From Rhodocyclales bacterium (GTDB lineage Bacteria; Pseudomonadota; Gammaproteobacteria; Burkholderiales; Rhodocyclaceae), in the NCBI GenBank assembly GCA_016235025.1, contig JACRMV010000001.1, positions 434,001 to 498,000 of the forward strand: DNA of 64,000 nucleotides, given 5' to 3'. Position 1 is the first letter of the stretch. Each line of letters begins with the position of its first letter. Positions 25,827 through 35,728 of this stretch are shown one piece after another. A program made the position numbers and the translations under genes. The notes under the pieces are model-generated. The model was not told the DNA's origin. It did no database searches and saw nothing but the letters and a program-made list of their open reading frames with translations.

Positions 25827-27520
25827 GGCGGGGCTTGGTTGGGCTTGGCCGGGTTTGGCGATGGAAGCAGCACGCGAACCACGGTACCGTGTCCGGGCGC
25901 GCTGTCAATGCTTATCTGGCCACCGTTCAGTTCACACAGCTGGCGCGAAATGCTGAGGCCGAGGCCGACGCCCTTGGTCTTGGTGGTGAAGAAGGGGTCG
26001 CTGACCCGGCCTAGGAGTTCCGCCGGAATGCCGCAACCCGTATCCCTGACCTCGATCGCGACCTGTTCGTCTTCGGCCGTCGCCCGCAATATCACGGCTC
26101 CCTCGGCCGGGGTCGCCTGGACGGCATTCAGGGCGAGGTTGAGGACGATCTGCTGCAGATGGTCCGGGTCGGCCCACAGTTCCAGATCGGGATTGCCCTG
26201 GCAGCTGAAATGCACGCCGCGTGCATGGGCTTCCGGCTCGATGATGGCGGAGACGCGCCGGGCCATGTCGCGAACCGGGACCACACCCGGCGCCGGGGGC
26301 CGAGGCCGGCCGAAGTCGACCAGATCGCTGACTACCCGCCCCAGGCGATCGATTTCTCCTTCCATCTCCTCCAGCAATTGCGCGCGTTTGGGGTCGTTTT
26401 CGCGCCGCGCCAGGGCTTGGACGCTGGTCTTGATGGCTGCCAGCGGGTTGCGGATTTCGTGCGCTATCCCGCTGGCGAATTCGCCGAGCACCGCAAGTTT
26501 TTCCAGGCGCACGGCGCGTTCCAGATACTCCTTCAGCCTGGCCGACATGGCATTGAAGGCGTGCGAGACGGACGCAATTTCGTCGCTGCCGTGTTCGGCA
26601 ATACGGTGATCGAGTTGCCCGGAAGAAATCGCCTTGGCCCCGCTCAGGAGCAGGCCGATGCGCTTGCGCAACTGTTGCGACAGGCGGTAGAAAAGCAACA
26701 CGATCAGCGCGGCGCTTACCAGCGCCGCAATCAGTAGCACGCGCCGTTCGAGCGCGAAGGATTTGAGTACGGACATCGACTCGACTTCGAGCAGCGGACG
26801 CCAGCCGGTCAGGATTTCAGGGCCGGCGATGATCTCGCCGTGAGCGACAGCCGCCTCGCCGACAGTATTGAAATCGCCGGCCGGCGTGCGCAGCAAGGGT
26901 TGCAGGGCGCCGGCGGCGGCGTTGGCGCCGAGTTGTTCGGTGAGCGAGGCGAGGCGAACGTGCAAGGCGATATAGCCGGTGATCTGGTCGGCTTGCCGCC
27001 CGTGCAGCGGATGGCGTAGCAGCAGCCAGCCCGAGTCGCCATCCGCGGCAGGCATGGGGCCGATGATCTCGGTGTCGCCGAGCGTCGTTTTCGGCAGCCG
27101 GGAGGTTTCAAAAGGTCGGTCGGCCCAGTAGGGCGGACCCGACGCCGCCTGGCCCGGAACCGCAAGCTGCAGGTGGCCGTCGGCAGAAAAGAAAAGAATG
27201 CCGTAGAGGTCGGGAAGGTCCGACTCGATCTGCAACAAGGCGGCCAGCTCGTCGCTCGTCTCGCCCTTGCGGGCACCGGCAAACCCAGAGATTCCGGGAT
27301 AGTTGGCCAGCGTTTCGATCTGGTAGCGCCGCGCCTCGACGTAGGCGCCAAGCCGGTTCGCGGTTGCCGTCAGATGCGTCGAAATCTTCTCGCCAAGTAG
27401 CTGTTCGAGCGCATTGCCCGTAAAGCGATCATAGAGAAGTCCGATCGACAGCACGGGCAGCGTGGACGCGAGCACGGACAGGATCACGTAGCGTAGAACG
27501 ATGCTCTTTTCTATGACCAT
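25811..27520 (-). CDS. membrane sensor histidine kinase, partner of the NtrC-type regulator
   Basis: This 569-residue kinase has an N-terminal membrane helix, a large periplasmic sensor region (about 35-295), a second helix (VLLIAALVSAALIVLLFY), a HAMP segment, a HisKA domain with the phosphorylated histidine in GIAHEIRNPLAAIK, and an ATPase domain (N-box NLALNAVQA, DTGCGIP, GVGLGLSIS). It would sense the pathway substrate outside the cytoplasm and phosphorylate the regulator it overlaps. I start at ATG 27520; the frame runs further up without a good ribosome-binding site. Confidence 0.87.
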   Translation of the reverse strand: MVIEKSIVLRYVILSVLASTLPVLSIGLLYDRFTGNALEQLLGEKISTHLTATANRLGAYVEARRYQIETLANYPGISGFAGARKGETSDELAALLQIESDLPDLYGILFFSADGHLQLAVPGQAASGPPYWADRPFETSRLPKTTLGDTEIIGPMPAADGDSGWLLLRHPLHGRQADQITGYIALHVRLASLTEQLGANAAAGALQPLLRTPAGDFNTVGEAAVAHGEIIAGPEILTGWRPLLEVESMSVLKSFALERRVLLIAALVSAALIVLLFYRLSQQLRKRIGLLLSGAKAISSGQLDHRIAEHGSDEIASVSHAFNAMSARLKEYLERAVRLEKLAVLGEFASGIAHEIRNPLAAIKTSVQALARRENDPKRAQLLEEMEGEIDRLGRVVSDLVDFGRPRPPAPGVVPVRDMARRVSAIIEPEAHARGVHFSCQGNPDLELWADPDHLQQIVLNLALNAVQATPAEGAVILRATAEDEQVAIEVRDTGCGIPAELLGRVSDPFFTTKTKGVGLGLSISRQLCELNGGQISIDSAPGHGTVVRVLLPSPNPAKPNQAPPCQPS

Positions 27521-27947
27521 GACTCGTCGAGAAATGCCGGAAAGGCAGACTTGCACTTTAAAGCAAAATTCCTGCCTGTCCGGATCAGAATCCACTGTGA
27601 CGATTTTTGCAAAGCTCAATGACCGCATAGAGGGGCCGATGCTGTCATTGCCTTTCCAAATGTCATCAGGCGCCTTTGGGCACCGAAGACTCAGTCGGCC
27701 GCGAAACCCAAATGGCCGTTGACAGTCTGAGGCGGCCCAATAGCTACACTGCGTCGACGGGCAGGTTTGGGCACCGAGCACTCGGTGACGACCGGCCGTT
27801 TCCAGGAAGCGAAATTCCACTGGCAGCTTTCCGGCAATCAATCTTGGAAGGCGATAGTCGCGTCGGTGCCCAAAGCACTCATAGCGGGATTGGGAAAGCG
27901 GCCATTCGGGAGAACATTCAAGGTCAGTTCAGTTTGGAACTGGTCTC
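27521..27947. other. non-coding gap before transposase remnant
   Basis: I find no gene here. The stretch contains short phrases (GGCCGTTG, CACTCGGTGA, CGGCAATCAAT) that resemble ones near 34850 and 47470 and may be remains of a dispersed intergenic repeat. I could not define its ends. Confidence 0.35.
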
Positions 27948-28196
27948 ATGGCCCGCTACAAGCACATCGACACCAGCCCGCGCTTCATTGCCGTCGATCT
28001 GCAACGGCAGGAAATACCTGGCACTTTTGAATATGCCCTGAACTACCTGGTCGTTCACGAACTCGACCTCACCCGCTTCGATGCCCGCTACAAGAACGAC
28101 CTTACCGGCGCATCCGCCCACCCGCCGGCCATGCAGCTCAAGGTTGTGCTCTTTGCCCACAGCCGGAGCATCGACCGCAACCGCGACATCGAATGA
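27948..28196 (+). pseudogene. truncated IS1182-like transposase (N-terminal fragment)
   Basis: The 82 residues correspond to the N-terminus of an IS1182-type transposase (TFEYALNYLVVHELDLTRF then PPAMQLKVVLFAHSRSI). A full gene would be about 450 residues or more; here the frame ends at a TGA just before the sensor kinase. No DDE catalytic region remains. It differs from the intact element at 33254, so it is a separate, older insertion. Confidence 0.75.
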
Positions 28197-31100
28197 TGTC
28201 TGCACAGAGCAGGGCCACTGCGCGCAGCTGCGCTTGCATACGGGGTAGCGTTATAGGAGTACGATACGCAGCCGCCATAATCGTGTCGAATGTAAAATAT
28301 AGCCACAGTGAAAACACGGAGAAAATTCTGAGTCCGGACTTTCGCTTCGACAATCCGGTTGTGCTTCCGCGACTGGCCGCTTCCATCACGGGCGCGCTAG
28401 GATTGGCTGTCCTCGCGGGAGGGGTGTTCGAGGTTCCCGTGCTTAGAAGCGTGCTGCCTGGCGCGGTGCAGATGAAGGCCAATTCCGCAGTGGGACTGGT
28501 GATGTCCGCATGCGCCCTGTTCATTCTCTGCGGTCGGCCGTCGCTACCGATGCAGCGCTTGGCGCAGGCATTGACGCTGGCGGTCGCCGCACTGGGCATC
28601 GCCACCGCGAGCCAGTACGTGTTCGGCTGGCAATTGGGCATCGATGAACTGCTGTTTCGCGACACCGCCAATGCATACAACGCGTTTCGTGGCCGCATGT
28701 CCCCGTACACCAGCATCGGCTTTGTCCTGATCGGGACAGGATTGGCTGCCTGGCCGCGACCAGCTCTGCGCCCGCTGATAGCGCCAGCCGCCGTAGCGGT
28801 CATGACCATCGGCGCGGTGACGCTTCTGGGCTACCTGTGGAACGCCAGCGAACTCGTTACCGATCGTTGGTTGCCACCTGTCGCTATACATACCGCTTTT
28901 GCCTTCCTTCTGCTTGGCGCCGGCATGAAGCGCGCGAACCGGATGCGGGAATGGCTGCACGCGGCGCAGCGACCGATGATTCGCGGTCCCATCGAGACGC
29001 GGATTCTCGCGGGTTTCATCAGCGCACTTGTGCTGCTGTTTATCGCAAGCGGCTATTCCTACCGGACGAGTGTCGAGTTCGAGGAATCCGCGCGCCAGGT
29101 TGCCCACACCCATGAGGTACGTGCGGAACTCAATCGCCTTGACGCGCGGATCCTTGCCGCCGAATCCATGCAACTCAACTACCTGCTGACCGGCGCACTC
29201 ATTGACAAGGGAAAGTACGTGCATCAAGTGGCACAGGTGGACAGATACTTACAGAGTCTGTCTCGGCTGGTCGTCGACAATCCGGAGCAGATGCAAAATC
29301 TCGCGACGTTGCGGCCATTCGTTGTCGAGCGGATGAGTTCGCTCGCCCGACAAGTCTCCGTCTTCGAGAGTCGAGGCAGGCGAGCCGTGCTTGCGCTCAG
29401 GGCTGTTGACGATGGAGTCGTAGCCATGGAGGCCATTGACGTTCTAGTCGATCAAATGGACGAGGTGGAAACGAAACTCCTGTCCAAACGAGTGACAGAT
29501 CGTACCCGCGCGCGCGAACTTGCGCTGGTTGCGCTGCTGCTCATGCTCGCGGTGGCAACGGCGCTGCTGACGGCCCTTTTTCGTGGAATTCGCAGGGAGT
29601 TTGCGGCACGCGCGCAAGCCGAGGATCAATTCAACCAATTCTTCTCGCTTTCGCTCGACATGCTGTGTATCGCCAATGCGGACGGCTACTTCAAGCGTAT
29701 CAGCCCGGCCTTCTCCCAAACGCTGGGCTGGAGCACAGAGGAAATTCTGGCGAAGCCATTCCTCGACTTCATACATCCAGACGACCAGGCCGTCACGCTC
29801 CGCGAGGTAGAGAGGCAGGTCCGTGCCGGCGAAAGTGTCTTGCAATTCGAGAACCGCTACTTGCACAAAGACGGCTCATGGCGCCTGTTGTCCTGGAAAT
29901 CCGTACCCCACGAAAGCGGACTCATGTTCGCCACGGCACGCGACGTCACCAAACGCAAAGCCGTCGAGGATCAGGTGCGCGACGGCGCCGCCCGTCTGCA
30001 GGCCATTCTCGACACCGTGGTCGATGGGGTCATCACTATCGACGGGCGCGGCACAGTCCAGACACTCAACCCAGCCGCAGAACACGTGTTTGGTTACGCC
30101 GTCGCCGAGGTGCTGGGGCGGAACGTCAAGATGCTGATGCCCGAGCCTTATCATAGCCAGCACGACGAATATCTTGAACATTTTCGTGTCACCGGCGAGG
30201 CGCGCATTATTGGTATCGGGCGCGAGGTCATCGGAAAACGCAAGGATGGCAGCACGTTCCCACTCGAACTGGCAGTGAGCGAAATGATGCTCGGCGGCGA
30301 GCGTCACTACACCGGCATCGTGCGCGACATCACCGAACGCAAGGCGGTCGAGCAGGCGGTGGTCGCCGCCAAGAACGAGGCTGAACAGGCAAACGCGGCC
30401 AAGGACTCATTCCTTGCCACCATGAGCCACGAACTGCGTACACCGCTCAACGGCCTGTTGGGCATGCTGGAACTGCTCGGCCTCTCCAGGCTCGATCGCG
30501 AGCAGCTCAGGACGCTAGAGATAGCACGGGATTCCGGACGCGGGCTGGTTCGCATCATTGACGACGTTCTCGACCACGCCAAGATCGAGGCGGGGAAACT
30601 CCAAATTCGGTTGGAGCCCGTGTCCATCGAGGATCTCCTGCAGGCGGCGCTGAATACCTACCATGCGGTGGCGAGCGCCAAGGGCCTCTCACTGAAACAG
30701 GCCATAGACCCGCGCATCAGTCCGACGCTGTTGGCCGATCCACTGCGCGTCTCGCAGATCCTCAATAATCTCGTAAGCAATGCCCTGAAATTCACCACCG
30801 AGGGCTACGTGGAAGTACGCGCGGAATGGCTCGGATGCGCCAACGGAACGGAAACCGTGCGCCTCGCGGTGAAGGATACCGGCATCGGTATCGATCCGGA
30901 TATGCAAGGGCGACTGTTTCGACCGTTCGAGCAGGCGGGCACCATCACAGCACGCCTGTATGGCGGCACTGGCCTCGGATTGTCGATCTGCCGCCGCCTG
31001 GCGCAGATGATGGGAGGGGTCATCCAGGTCGAAAGCGAGCCGGGCAAAGGAACGACGATGAGCGTGACGCTCACCCTGCCTGTCTCCGACGCGGTGCCGG

Positions 31101-31948
31101 CGAAGGCAGGGCACGGGATAGCGTCGATGGCGGCTCCGATACGTACCCCCGCCTCACCCGGCGCCGGTCCGCTGGTGCTTGCTGTTGACGACCACCCGAC
31201 CAACCGCGAGCTGCTTGCGCGCCAAATCGTGGCACTGGGGCTGCGCGTGCAGACCGCCGTGGACGGACGGGAGGGGCTGGCCTGGTGGCAAGCGGGCGGA
31301 ATCGCCCTGGTCGTCACTGACTGCAACATGCCCGAGATGGACGGCTATGCATTCTCGCGGGCTATCCGCGAGATCGAGGCGAAAGAGGGCCGGCCGCGAA
31401 CTCCCATCATTGCCTGGACCGCCAATGTGCTTCCCGGTGCGACGGCCCAGTGCCACGCCGCGGGCATGGACGATGTTCTGAGGAAGCCATCTGAACTGGC
31501 GGTACTGAAGCAAATGCTGGTGAAATGGTTGCCGCACGCTGCGATGGCGACGGACCGATCTGGCGAAGTAGCAACGGCAGAATCGAGCACCGCGCAGAAC
31601 GCGCCGATTGGCCTTGCGGAACTGGACAAGATTGCCGCGACTGCGTCCGAGCGGGCGGAGATCCTGCTGGATTTCATGAGCCAAACCCGATCCGATTTCG
31701 CCGCATTGCGCGCGGCGCTGTCCCAAGGAGATTTACCCGCTTGCACACGCATTGCCCATCGCATGAAGGGATCGAGCCGAATGGTGGGCGCGCTGTATCT
31801 GGCAGCGGCGAACGAGGCCATGGAGCACGCCGCACGACAGGGTAGCCTGGACGATGCCGCTGCCGCGCAGGCGGCGATGCTGATGGCAATGGAACGTCTT
31901 GAAGCATATCTGATCGAATCGACGAGAACAAAGGAGAAACGGGAATGA
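28193..31948 (+). CDS. hybrid sensor histidine kinase (membrane, CHASE3, PAS, REC, HPt)
   Basis: This protein of up to 1251 residues has an N-terminal block of hydrophobic helices, a CHASE3-like extracytoplasmic domain ending in QLNYLLTG, two PAS domains, a HisKA domain with histidine in MSHELRTPLNGLLGM, an ATPase domain (DTGIGID, GTGLGLSIC), a receiver with aspartate in VVTDCNMPEMDGY and an HPt domain with histidine in RIAHRMKGSSRM. The phosphorelay parts are complete. The true start is unclear because the first 50 or so codons run out of the transposase fragment without a ribosome-binding site. It is followed by an EAL regulator in an ATGA overlap, so the pair likely links a signal to cyclic-di-GMP. 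Confidence 0.82.
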   Translation: MMSAQSRATARSCACIRGSVIGVRYAAAIIVSNVKYSHSENTEKILSPDFRFDNPVVLPRLAASITGALGLAVLAGGVFEVPVLRSVLPGAVQMKANSAVGLVMSACALFILCGRPSLPMQRLAQALTLAVAALGIATASQYVFGWQLGIDELLFRDTANAYNAFRGRMSPYTSIGFVLIGTGLAAWPRPALRPLIAPAAVAVMTIGAVTLLGYLWNASELVTDRWLPPVAIHTAFAFLLLGAGMKRANRMREWLHAAQRPMIRGPIETRILAGFISALVLLFIASGYSYRTSVEFEESARQVAHTHEVRAELNRLDARILAAESMQLNYLLTGALIDKGKYVHQVAQVDRYLQSLSRLVVDNPEQMQNLATLRPFVVERMSSLARQVSVFESRGRRAVLALRAVDDGVVAMEAIDVLVDQMDEVETKLLSKRVTDRTRARELALVALLLMLAVATALLTALFRGIRREFAARAQAEDQFNQFFSLSLDMLCIANADGYFKRISPAFSQTLGWSTEEILAKPFLDFIHPDDQAVTLREVERQVRAGESVLQFENRYLHKDGSWRLLSWKSVPHESGLMFATARDVTKRKAVEDQVRDGAARLQAILDTVVDGVITIDGRGTVQTLNPAAEHVFGYAVAEVLGRNVKMLMPEPYHSQHDEYLEHFRVTGEARIIGIGREVIGKRKDGSTFPLELAVSEMMLGGERHYTGIVRDITERKAVEQAVVAAKNEAEQANAAKDSFLATMSHELRTPLNGLLGMLELLGLSRLDREQLRTLEIARDSGRGLVRIIDDVLDHAKIEAGKLQIRLEPVSIEDLLQAALNTYHAVASAKGLSLKQAIDPRISPTLLADPLRVSQILNNLVSNALKFTTEGYVEVRAEWLGCANGTETVRLAVKDTGIGIDPDMQGRLFRPFEQAGTITARLYGGTGLGLSICRRLAQMMGGVIQVESEPGKGTTMSVTLTLPVSDAVPAKAGHGIASMAAPIRTPASPGAGPLVLAVDDHPTNRELLARQIVALGLRVQTAVDGREGLAWWQAGGIALVVTDCNMPEMDGYAFSRAIREIEAKEGRPRTPIIAWTANVLPGATAQCHAAGMDDVLRKPSELAVLKQMLVKWLPHAAMATDRSGEVATAESSTAQNAPIGLAELDKIAATASERAEILLDFMSQTRSDFAALRAALSQGDLPACTRIAHRMKGSSRMVGALYLAAANEAMEHAARQGSLDDAAAAQAAMLMAMERLEAYLIESTRTKEKRE

Positions 31949-33156
31949 CCGCAGCCAAGGGTTTGATCGCGCTTGTCGTCGAAGACGATGATTTCCAACG
32001 CCGAACGGTGGCACGCATGCTTCGATCTTTGGGCGCCCCGGAGGTAAGAGAGGCCAGGGACGGCAAGCAGGCGCTAGCGTCGATGCAGGGCGCGGCGCCG
32101 GCGGACTTGGTGGTGTGCGATCTGGACATGCCGGAAATGGACGGCATGGAATTCATCCGGCATCTGGGGCAGGCGAACAGTGCGGCCTCGATCATCATCT
32201 GCAGCGCGCAGGACAGCGCACTGCTGAACTCGGTGGACAAGATGGCCCGGGCGTACGGCGTCCGACTCCTCGGGGTAATCGAGAAGCCCGTGACGCTGCA
32301 GGGACTCGAAGACCTGATCAAAATGCATGAAGCCTCCAAGCCAAGGCCATTGAATGCTTCCGCCGGTGCCCCCGGCTTCAGTCTTGAGGAGATTCTTCAC
32401 GGGGTGCGGGAGAAACAGTTCGAGCCGCACTTCCAGCCCAAGGTCGCGCTGGCAACGCGGAAAGTTCTGGGCGCGGAGGCGCTGGCCCGGTGGCGGCACC
32501 CGCAGCACGGCCTGGTCGCCCCCTACGCATTCATTGCGCAACTGGAGCAAAGCGGAAAGATCGACGAGCTGACGCTGTTGATGCTGGAAAAATCGGCACT
32601 TGCATGTCGCGCGTGGCGCGAACGCGGGATGGACCTCGTGGTGTCCGTGAACCTGTCGCTTGTCTCGCTGGCCGACACGATGGTGGCTGATCGGATTACC
32701 GACACGGTGCGTTCGGCAGGGTTCGACCCGCGTTACATGATTCTCGAAATCACCGAAACGGCCGCCATGACCGAGGTTGCGCCCGCCCTGGAAAATCTTG
32801 CCCGCTTGCGGATGCGGGGCTTCGGCCTTTCGGTGGATGACTATGGAACCGGTTTCTCCAGTTTGCGGCAATTGACGCGCGTTCCGTTTTCCGAGCTCAA
32901 GATCGACCAGAGCTTTGTGACAGGTTGCGCGGCGAATCCATCGTCGCGCGCCATTGTTGAGTCCAGCATTGAAATGGCGCGGCGCCTGGAACTGAAGAGC
33001 GTCGCGGAGGGCGTGGAAACGCAGGCAGAGTGGGATGTGCTGCAGGCGACTGGCTGTGATATGGCCCAGGGATACTTCATCGCCAAGCCCATGCAGGAGG
33101 ACGCGTTTGTTTCTTTCTGCGATGCCCAATCACGGAGCCGCCAATCTCTAGATTGA
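31945..33156 (+). CDS. response regulator with EAL phosphodiesterase domain
   Basis: This 403-residue protein has a receiver domain (phospho-acceptor in VVCDLDMPEMDG) and a complete EAL domain: GAEALARW, EITET, DDYGTGFSSL, KIDQSFV, VAEGVET and QGYFIAKP are all present, so cyclic-di-GMP hydrolysis is expected. An AAAGGAG site and an ATGA overlap tie it to the upstream hybrid kinase, whose HPt domain is the likely phosphate donor. No helix-turn-helix is present. Confidence 0.88.
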   Translation: MTAAKGLIALVVEDDDFQRRTVARMLRSLGAPEVREARDGKQALASMQGAAPADLVVCDLDMPEMDGMEFIRHLGQANSAASIIICSAQDSALLNSVDKMARAYGVRLLGVIEKPVTLQGLEDLIKMHEASKPRPLNASAGAPGFSLEEILHGVREKQFEPHFQPKVALATRKVLGAEALARWRHPQHGLVAPYAFIAQLEQSGKIDELTLLMLEKSALACRAWRERGMDLVVSVNLSLVSLADTMVADRITDTVRSAGFDPRYMILEITETAAMTEVAPALENLARLRMRGFGLSVDDYGTGFSSLRQLTRVPFSELKIDQSFVTGCAANPSSRAIVESSIEMARRLELKSVAEGVETQAEWDVLQATGCDMAQGYFIAKPMQEDAFVSFCDAQSRSRQSLD

Positions 33157-33253
33157 ACTGGTCTGATAAAACGAGTTAGGTAGATCGGTGTTAAGAGTAC
33201 TCGCACAGATACTGAATGACTGCTTTGCGCCAGTTCTTCCAACGGCCGGTTAT

Positions 33254-33273
33254 GGCCTATTCTGTTGAAAAAC
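33254..33273 (+). repeat. left terminal inverted repeat of the IS
   Basis: GGCCTATTCTGTTGAAAAAC matches the right end with a single C/G-type difference at position 9. The repeat starts 97 bases after the EAL gene, so that gene was not interrupted. Confidence 0.8.
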
Positions 33274-33335
33274 CCCTAGACATGCCATAGGCATTAATGA
33301 TATGATCATGGCATTGTTTGAGGGAGTATCAAGCC

Positions 33336-34721
33336 ATGATGGGTCGGCAAGCAACGGGTTGCGAGCAACTGTTCTACACCTTCAGTATGGAAGACCATGT
33401 TCCGCAGGACCACCTGCTTCGGGGCGTTCATCATTTCCTCGACCTGAGTTCCTTCCGCGAGCATCTGGAACCTTTCTACAGTCCCGTTGGCCGTCCGTCG
33501 ATTGACCCCGAGTTGATGATTCGCATGCTGATCGTCGGTTACTGCTTTGGGATCCGCTCCGAGCGGCGGCTGTGTGAAGAGGTTCATCTCAACCTGGCCT
33601 ATCGTTGGTTCTGCCGATTGGGCCTGGAAGATTCAGTGCCGAATCATTCGACCTTCTCCAAGAATCGACATGGCCGGTTTCGCGACAGCGAAGCCTTCCG
33701 CCATTTGTTTGAGGGTGTCCTTCAGCGCTGCATGGCCGAAGGACTGGTGCGCGGCGAAGGCTTCGCGACCGACGCCAGCATCGTCAAGGCCGATGCGCAG
33801 CGGCAGAGTGGTGTGCCTGGGGATCAACCGATTGATTGGGGAAACCCGGAGGAGGCAACCCGACCGGTGCGCGAGTACCTGGCCGCACTGGAGGAGACGA
33901 ATGATCCGGGTACGCCGCGCAAGTCCATCTCGCTGACCGATCCGGCGGCATCCTGGACCGCTGCCCCCGGTGGTCCAGCCTTCTTCGCCTACTCCACCAA
34001 CTATCTGATCGATCTCAAGGCAGGCATCATCCTCGATGTCGAAGCCTCTGCCGTCAATAAGACAGCCGAGGTTGATGCCACCAAGACGATGATGGAGCGG
34101 GTCGAAGACAAGTTCGAGCTCAAGCCTGGGCGTCTGGTTGGCGATACCAACTATGGGACAGCTACCATGCTCGGCTGGCTGGTCGATGAGAAGCAGATTG
34201 AGCCGCATGTGCCGGTTTGGGACAAATCCGAGCGCCAGGACGGTACGCTCTCGCGCAGTGACTTTGAGTGGATCGAGCAGGCCAACGAATACCGCTGCCC
34301 TGAAGGCAAAGCGCTGCGCTGCGACTGGCGTACCTTCAAGAATCCGCGCACCCGTATCACCAAGGCAGACACCATCAAGTATCGGTCCAGTCAGTTTGAC
34401 TGTGTCGGGTGCCCTACGAAATCCAGGTGCTGCCCAACGACCTCGACCCGCAAAATCACTCGCAGCATCCATGAGAAAGCACGCGATGTGGTTCGCGCCC
34501 TCGCCGCGACCGACGCCTACGCACAATCACGGAAAGATCGGAAGAAGGTCGAAATGTTGTTCGCCCATCTCAAGCGCATTCTGAAGCTCGACAAGCTGCG
34601 ACTTCGTGGCTTCAGCGGTGCTCAGGATGAGTTCTTACTAGCGGCAACTGCTCAGAATTTACGACGAATGGCGATGTGGTTGATACCAAGAGCACCGAAA
34701 GCGAACCTGGTACCCGCATAA
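33336..34721 (+). CDS. IS1182-family DDE transposase
   Basis: This 461-residue transposase shows the N-terminal family pattern (RPSIDPELMIRMLIVGYCFGI), candidate catalytic residues in FATDASIVKADA and LVGDTNYGTATM, and the glutamate in KKVEMLFAHLKR. A cysteine cluster (CVGCPTKSRCCP) is typical of the group. I use the ATG at 33336, nine bases after GGGAG; a TTG at 33318 is also possible. It has no internal stop or frameshift, so the element could be active. Confidence 0.87.
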   Translation: MMGRQATGCEQLFYTFSMEDHVPQDHLLRGVHHFLDLSSFREHLEPFYSPVGRPSIDPELMIRMLIVGYCFGIRSERRLCEEVHLNLAYRWFCRLGLEDSVPNHSTFSKNRHGRFRDSEAFRHLFEGVLQRCMAEGLVRGEGFATDASIVKADAQRQSGVPGDQPIDWGNPEEATRPVREYLAALEETNDPGTPRKSISLTDPAASWTAAPGGPAFFAYSTNYLIDLKAGIILDVEASAVNKTAEVDATKTMMERVEDKFELKPGRLVGDTNYGTATMLGWLVDEKQIEPHVPVWDKSERQDGTLSRSDFEWIEQANEYRCPEGKALRCDWRTFKNPRTRITKADTIKYRSSQFDCVGCPTKSRCCPTTSTRKITRSIHEKARDVVRALAATDAYAQSRKDRKKVEMLFAHLKRILKLDKLRLRGFSGAQDEFLLAATAQNLRRMAMWLIPRAPKANLVPA

Positions 34722-34822
34722 CAGCGGGTTGACGCTGTCTCGTCTTTAAAAACTCACCACCCACTCTGCGAACAATTCAATTTACAGCTCCCAGAGCCAG
34801 CCATCCGCAAATTGAAAACCGC

Positions 34823-34842
34823 GTTTTTCAACACAATAGGCC
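34823..34842 (-). repeat. right terminal inverted repeat of the IS
   Basis: This is the reverse complement of the left end with one mismatch. It lies 101 bases beyond the transposase stop codon. Confidence 0.8.
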
Positions 34843-34885
34843 GATAGTACTCGGTGGCCACCGGCAGCTTCGGCGAACCCAATTG

Positions 34886-35728
34886 TCACTTCACCGACTC
34901 ATCAATATCAGGCGAACAGCGACTGAGAATGCGTTTCCACCCATTTCGCGCTGCTACGGCTTCGCCAAGAATGTCGAGATACTCGTCGCCCTGGACGCGA
35001 TCATCCCCGGGCAGCGGTTGCAGCGCCAATTCCGCCAATAGTTCTTGTCGATGTTTCTGATCAACGCCCAGTTCGAGAATCCGGCTGTAAGCCTCGCAGG
35101 CATAGGCGAAGGTTTCGCGCTTCCGAAACTCGATTTCGAGCAACCATTCCCTGCGACGTGAGGACGGCAGCCCCAGGGTTTCGCGCTTGCAGTTGTGAAA
35201 AACGTGCGCGGCCTCATGAAGTACGTAGTCCTCGAAGTGGTTCTTGGTATGGAAATAGTCAGTCGAGACATAGCAGGTGGTTCCGATACCGAGCCCGAGA
35301 AGTTGCGGGGCATCCTCCGCAAGTAGTTCCGCCGAGCAGCTTGCCAGATAAAGGTTCGCCAGATCCCATGCCGTGCCGAGCCAGGTCATGTCTCGAAGAA
35401 CCGATACGATATTTTCTTTCGTCAGGAACACGACCGAGCGCTCAAGCATGGACAGCACGATCTCCTGCTCGGACCGAGGGAAGAGCCCCTTCACCATTGC
35501 GCAGAACTTCTGCCGTGAAAACTGATGGAGATCCATGCCATCGGGGATAGCCAGTCCCCGCTGGTTTTCAGTCCGCCGCAATACCTCGGCAATGAGTGCG
35601 TCTCGAAAGCTTGCAGTACCGATCCGTGACTTGTCGAGGACACCGTTTCCGGGCCAGGCAAAAAACATCGGATCGTGCTCGCCGGTCTTCAGGTAGGCTT
35701 GAATTGCGTCGTCGGGTTTCACATCCAT
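34886..35728 (-). CDS. putative zinc metallopeptidase-like protein with HEAAH motif
   Basis: This 280-residue soluble protein contains VLHEAAHVFHNC, a zincin-type HExxH motif, with glutamates downstream that could be a third ligand. I set the start at ATG 35728; the frame runs further upstream through a hydrophobic stretch that has no start signal. No family is recognised otherwise. It lies alone beside the IS element and an unknown gene. Whether it is an enzyme, a toxin or a regulator cleaving a partner cannot be said from sequence. Confidence 0.6.
   Translation of the reverse strand: MDVKPDDAIQAYLKTGEHDPMFFAWPGNGVLDKSRIGTASFRDALIAEVLRRTENQRGLAIPDGMDLHQFSRQKFCAMVKGLFPRSEQEIVLSMLERSVVFLTKENIVSVLRDMTWLGTAWDLANLYLASCSAELLAEDAPQLLGLGIGTTCYVSTDYFHTKNHFEDYVLHEAAHVFHNCKRETLGLPSSRRREWLLEIEFRKRETFAYACEAYSRILELGVDQKHRQELLAELALQPLPGDDRVQGDEYLDILGEAVAARNGWKRILSRCSPDIDESVK

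Larger units (their letters stand above)
33254..34842 (+). mobile_element. IS1182-like insertion sequence (complete, 1589 bp)
   Basis: Imperfect terminal inverted repeats define the element: 20 bases at 33254-33273 and the reverse complement at 34823-34842 differ at one position. One transposase gene lies inside in full. I see no target duplication of three or more bases directly outside the ends, so the flanks may have been altered after insertion. Confidence 0.82.

Noticed and set aside
33249-34847. Target-site duplication around the IS
   Set aside because: The bases outside the two inverted repeats (GTTAT and GATAG) do not match as a direct repeat.
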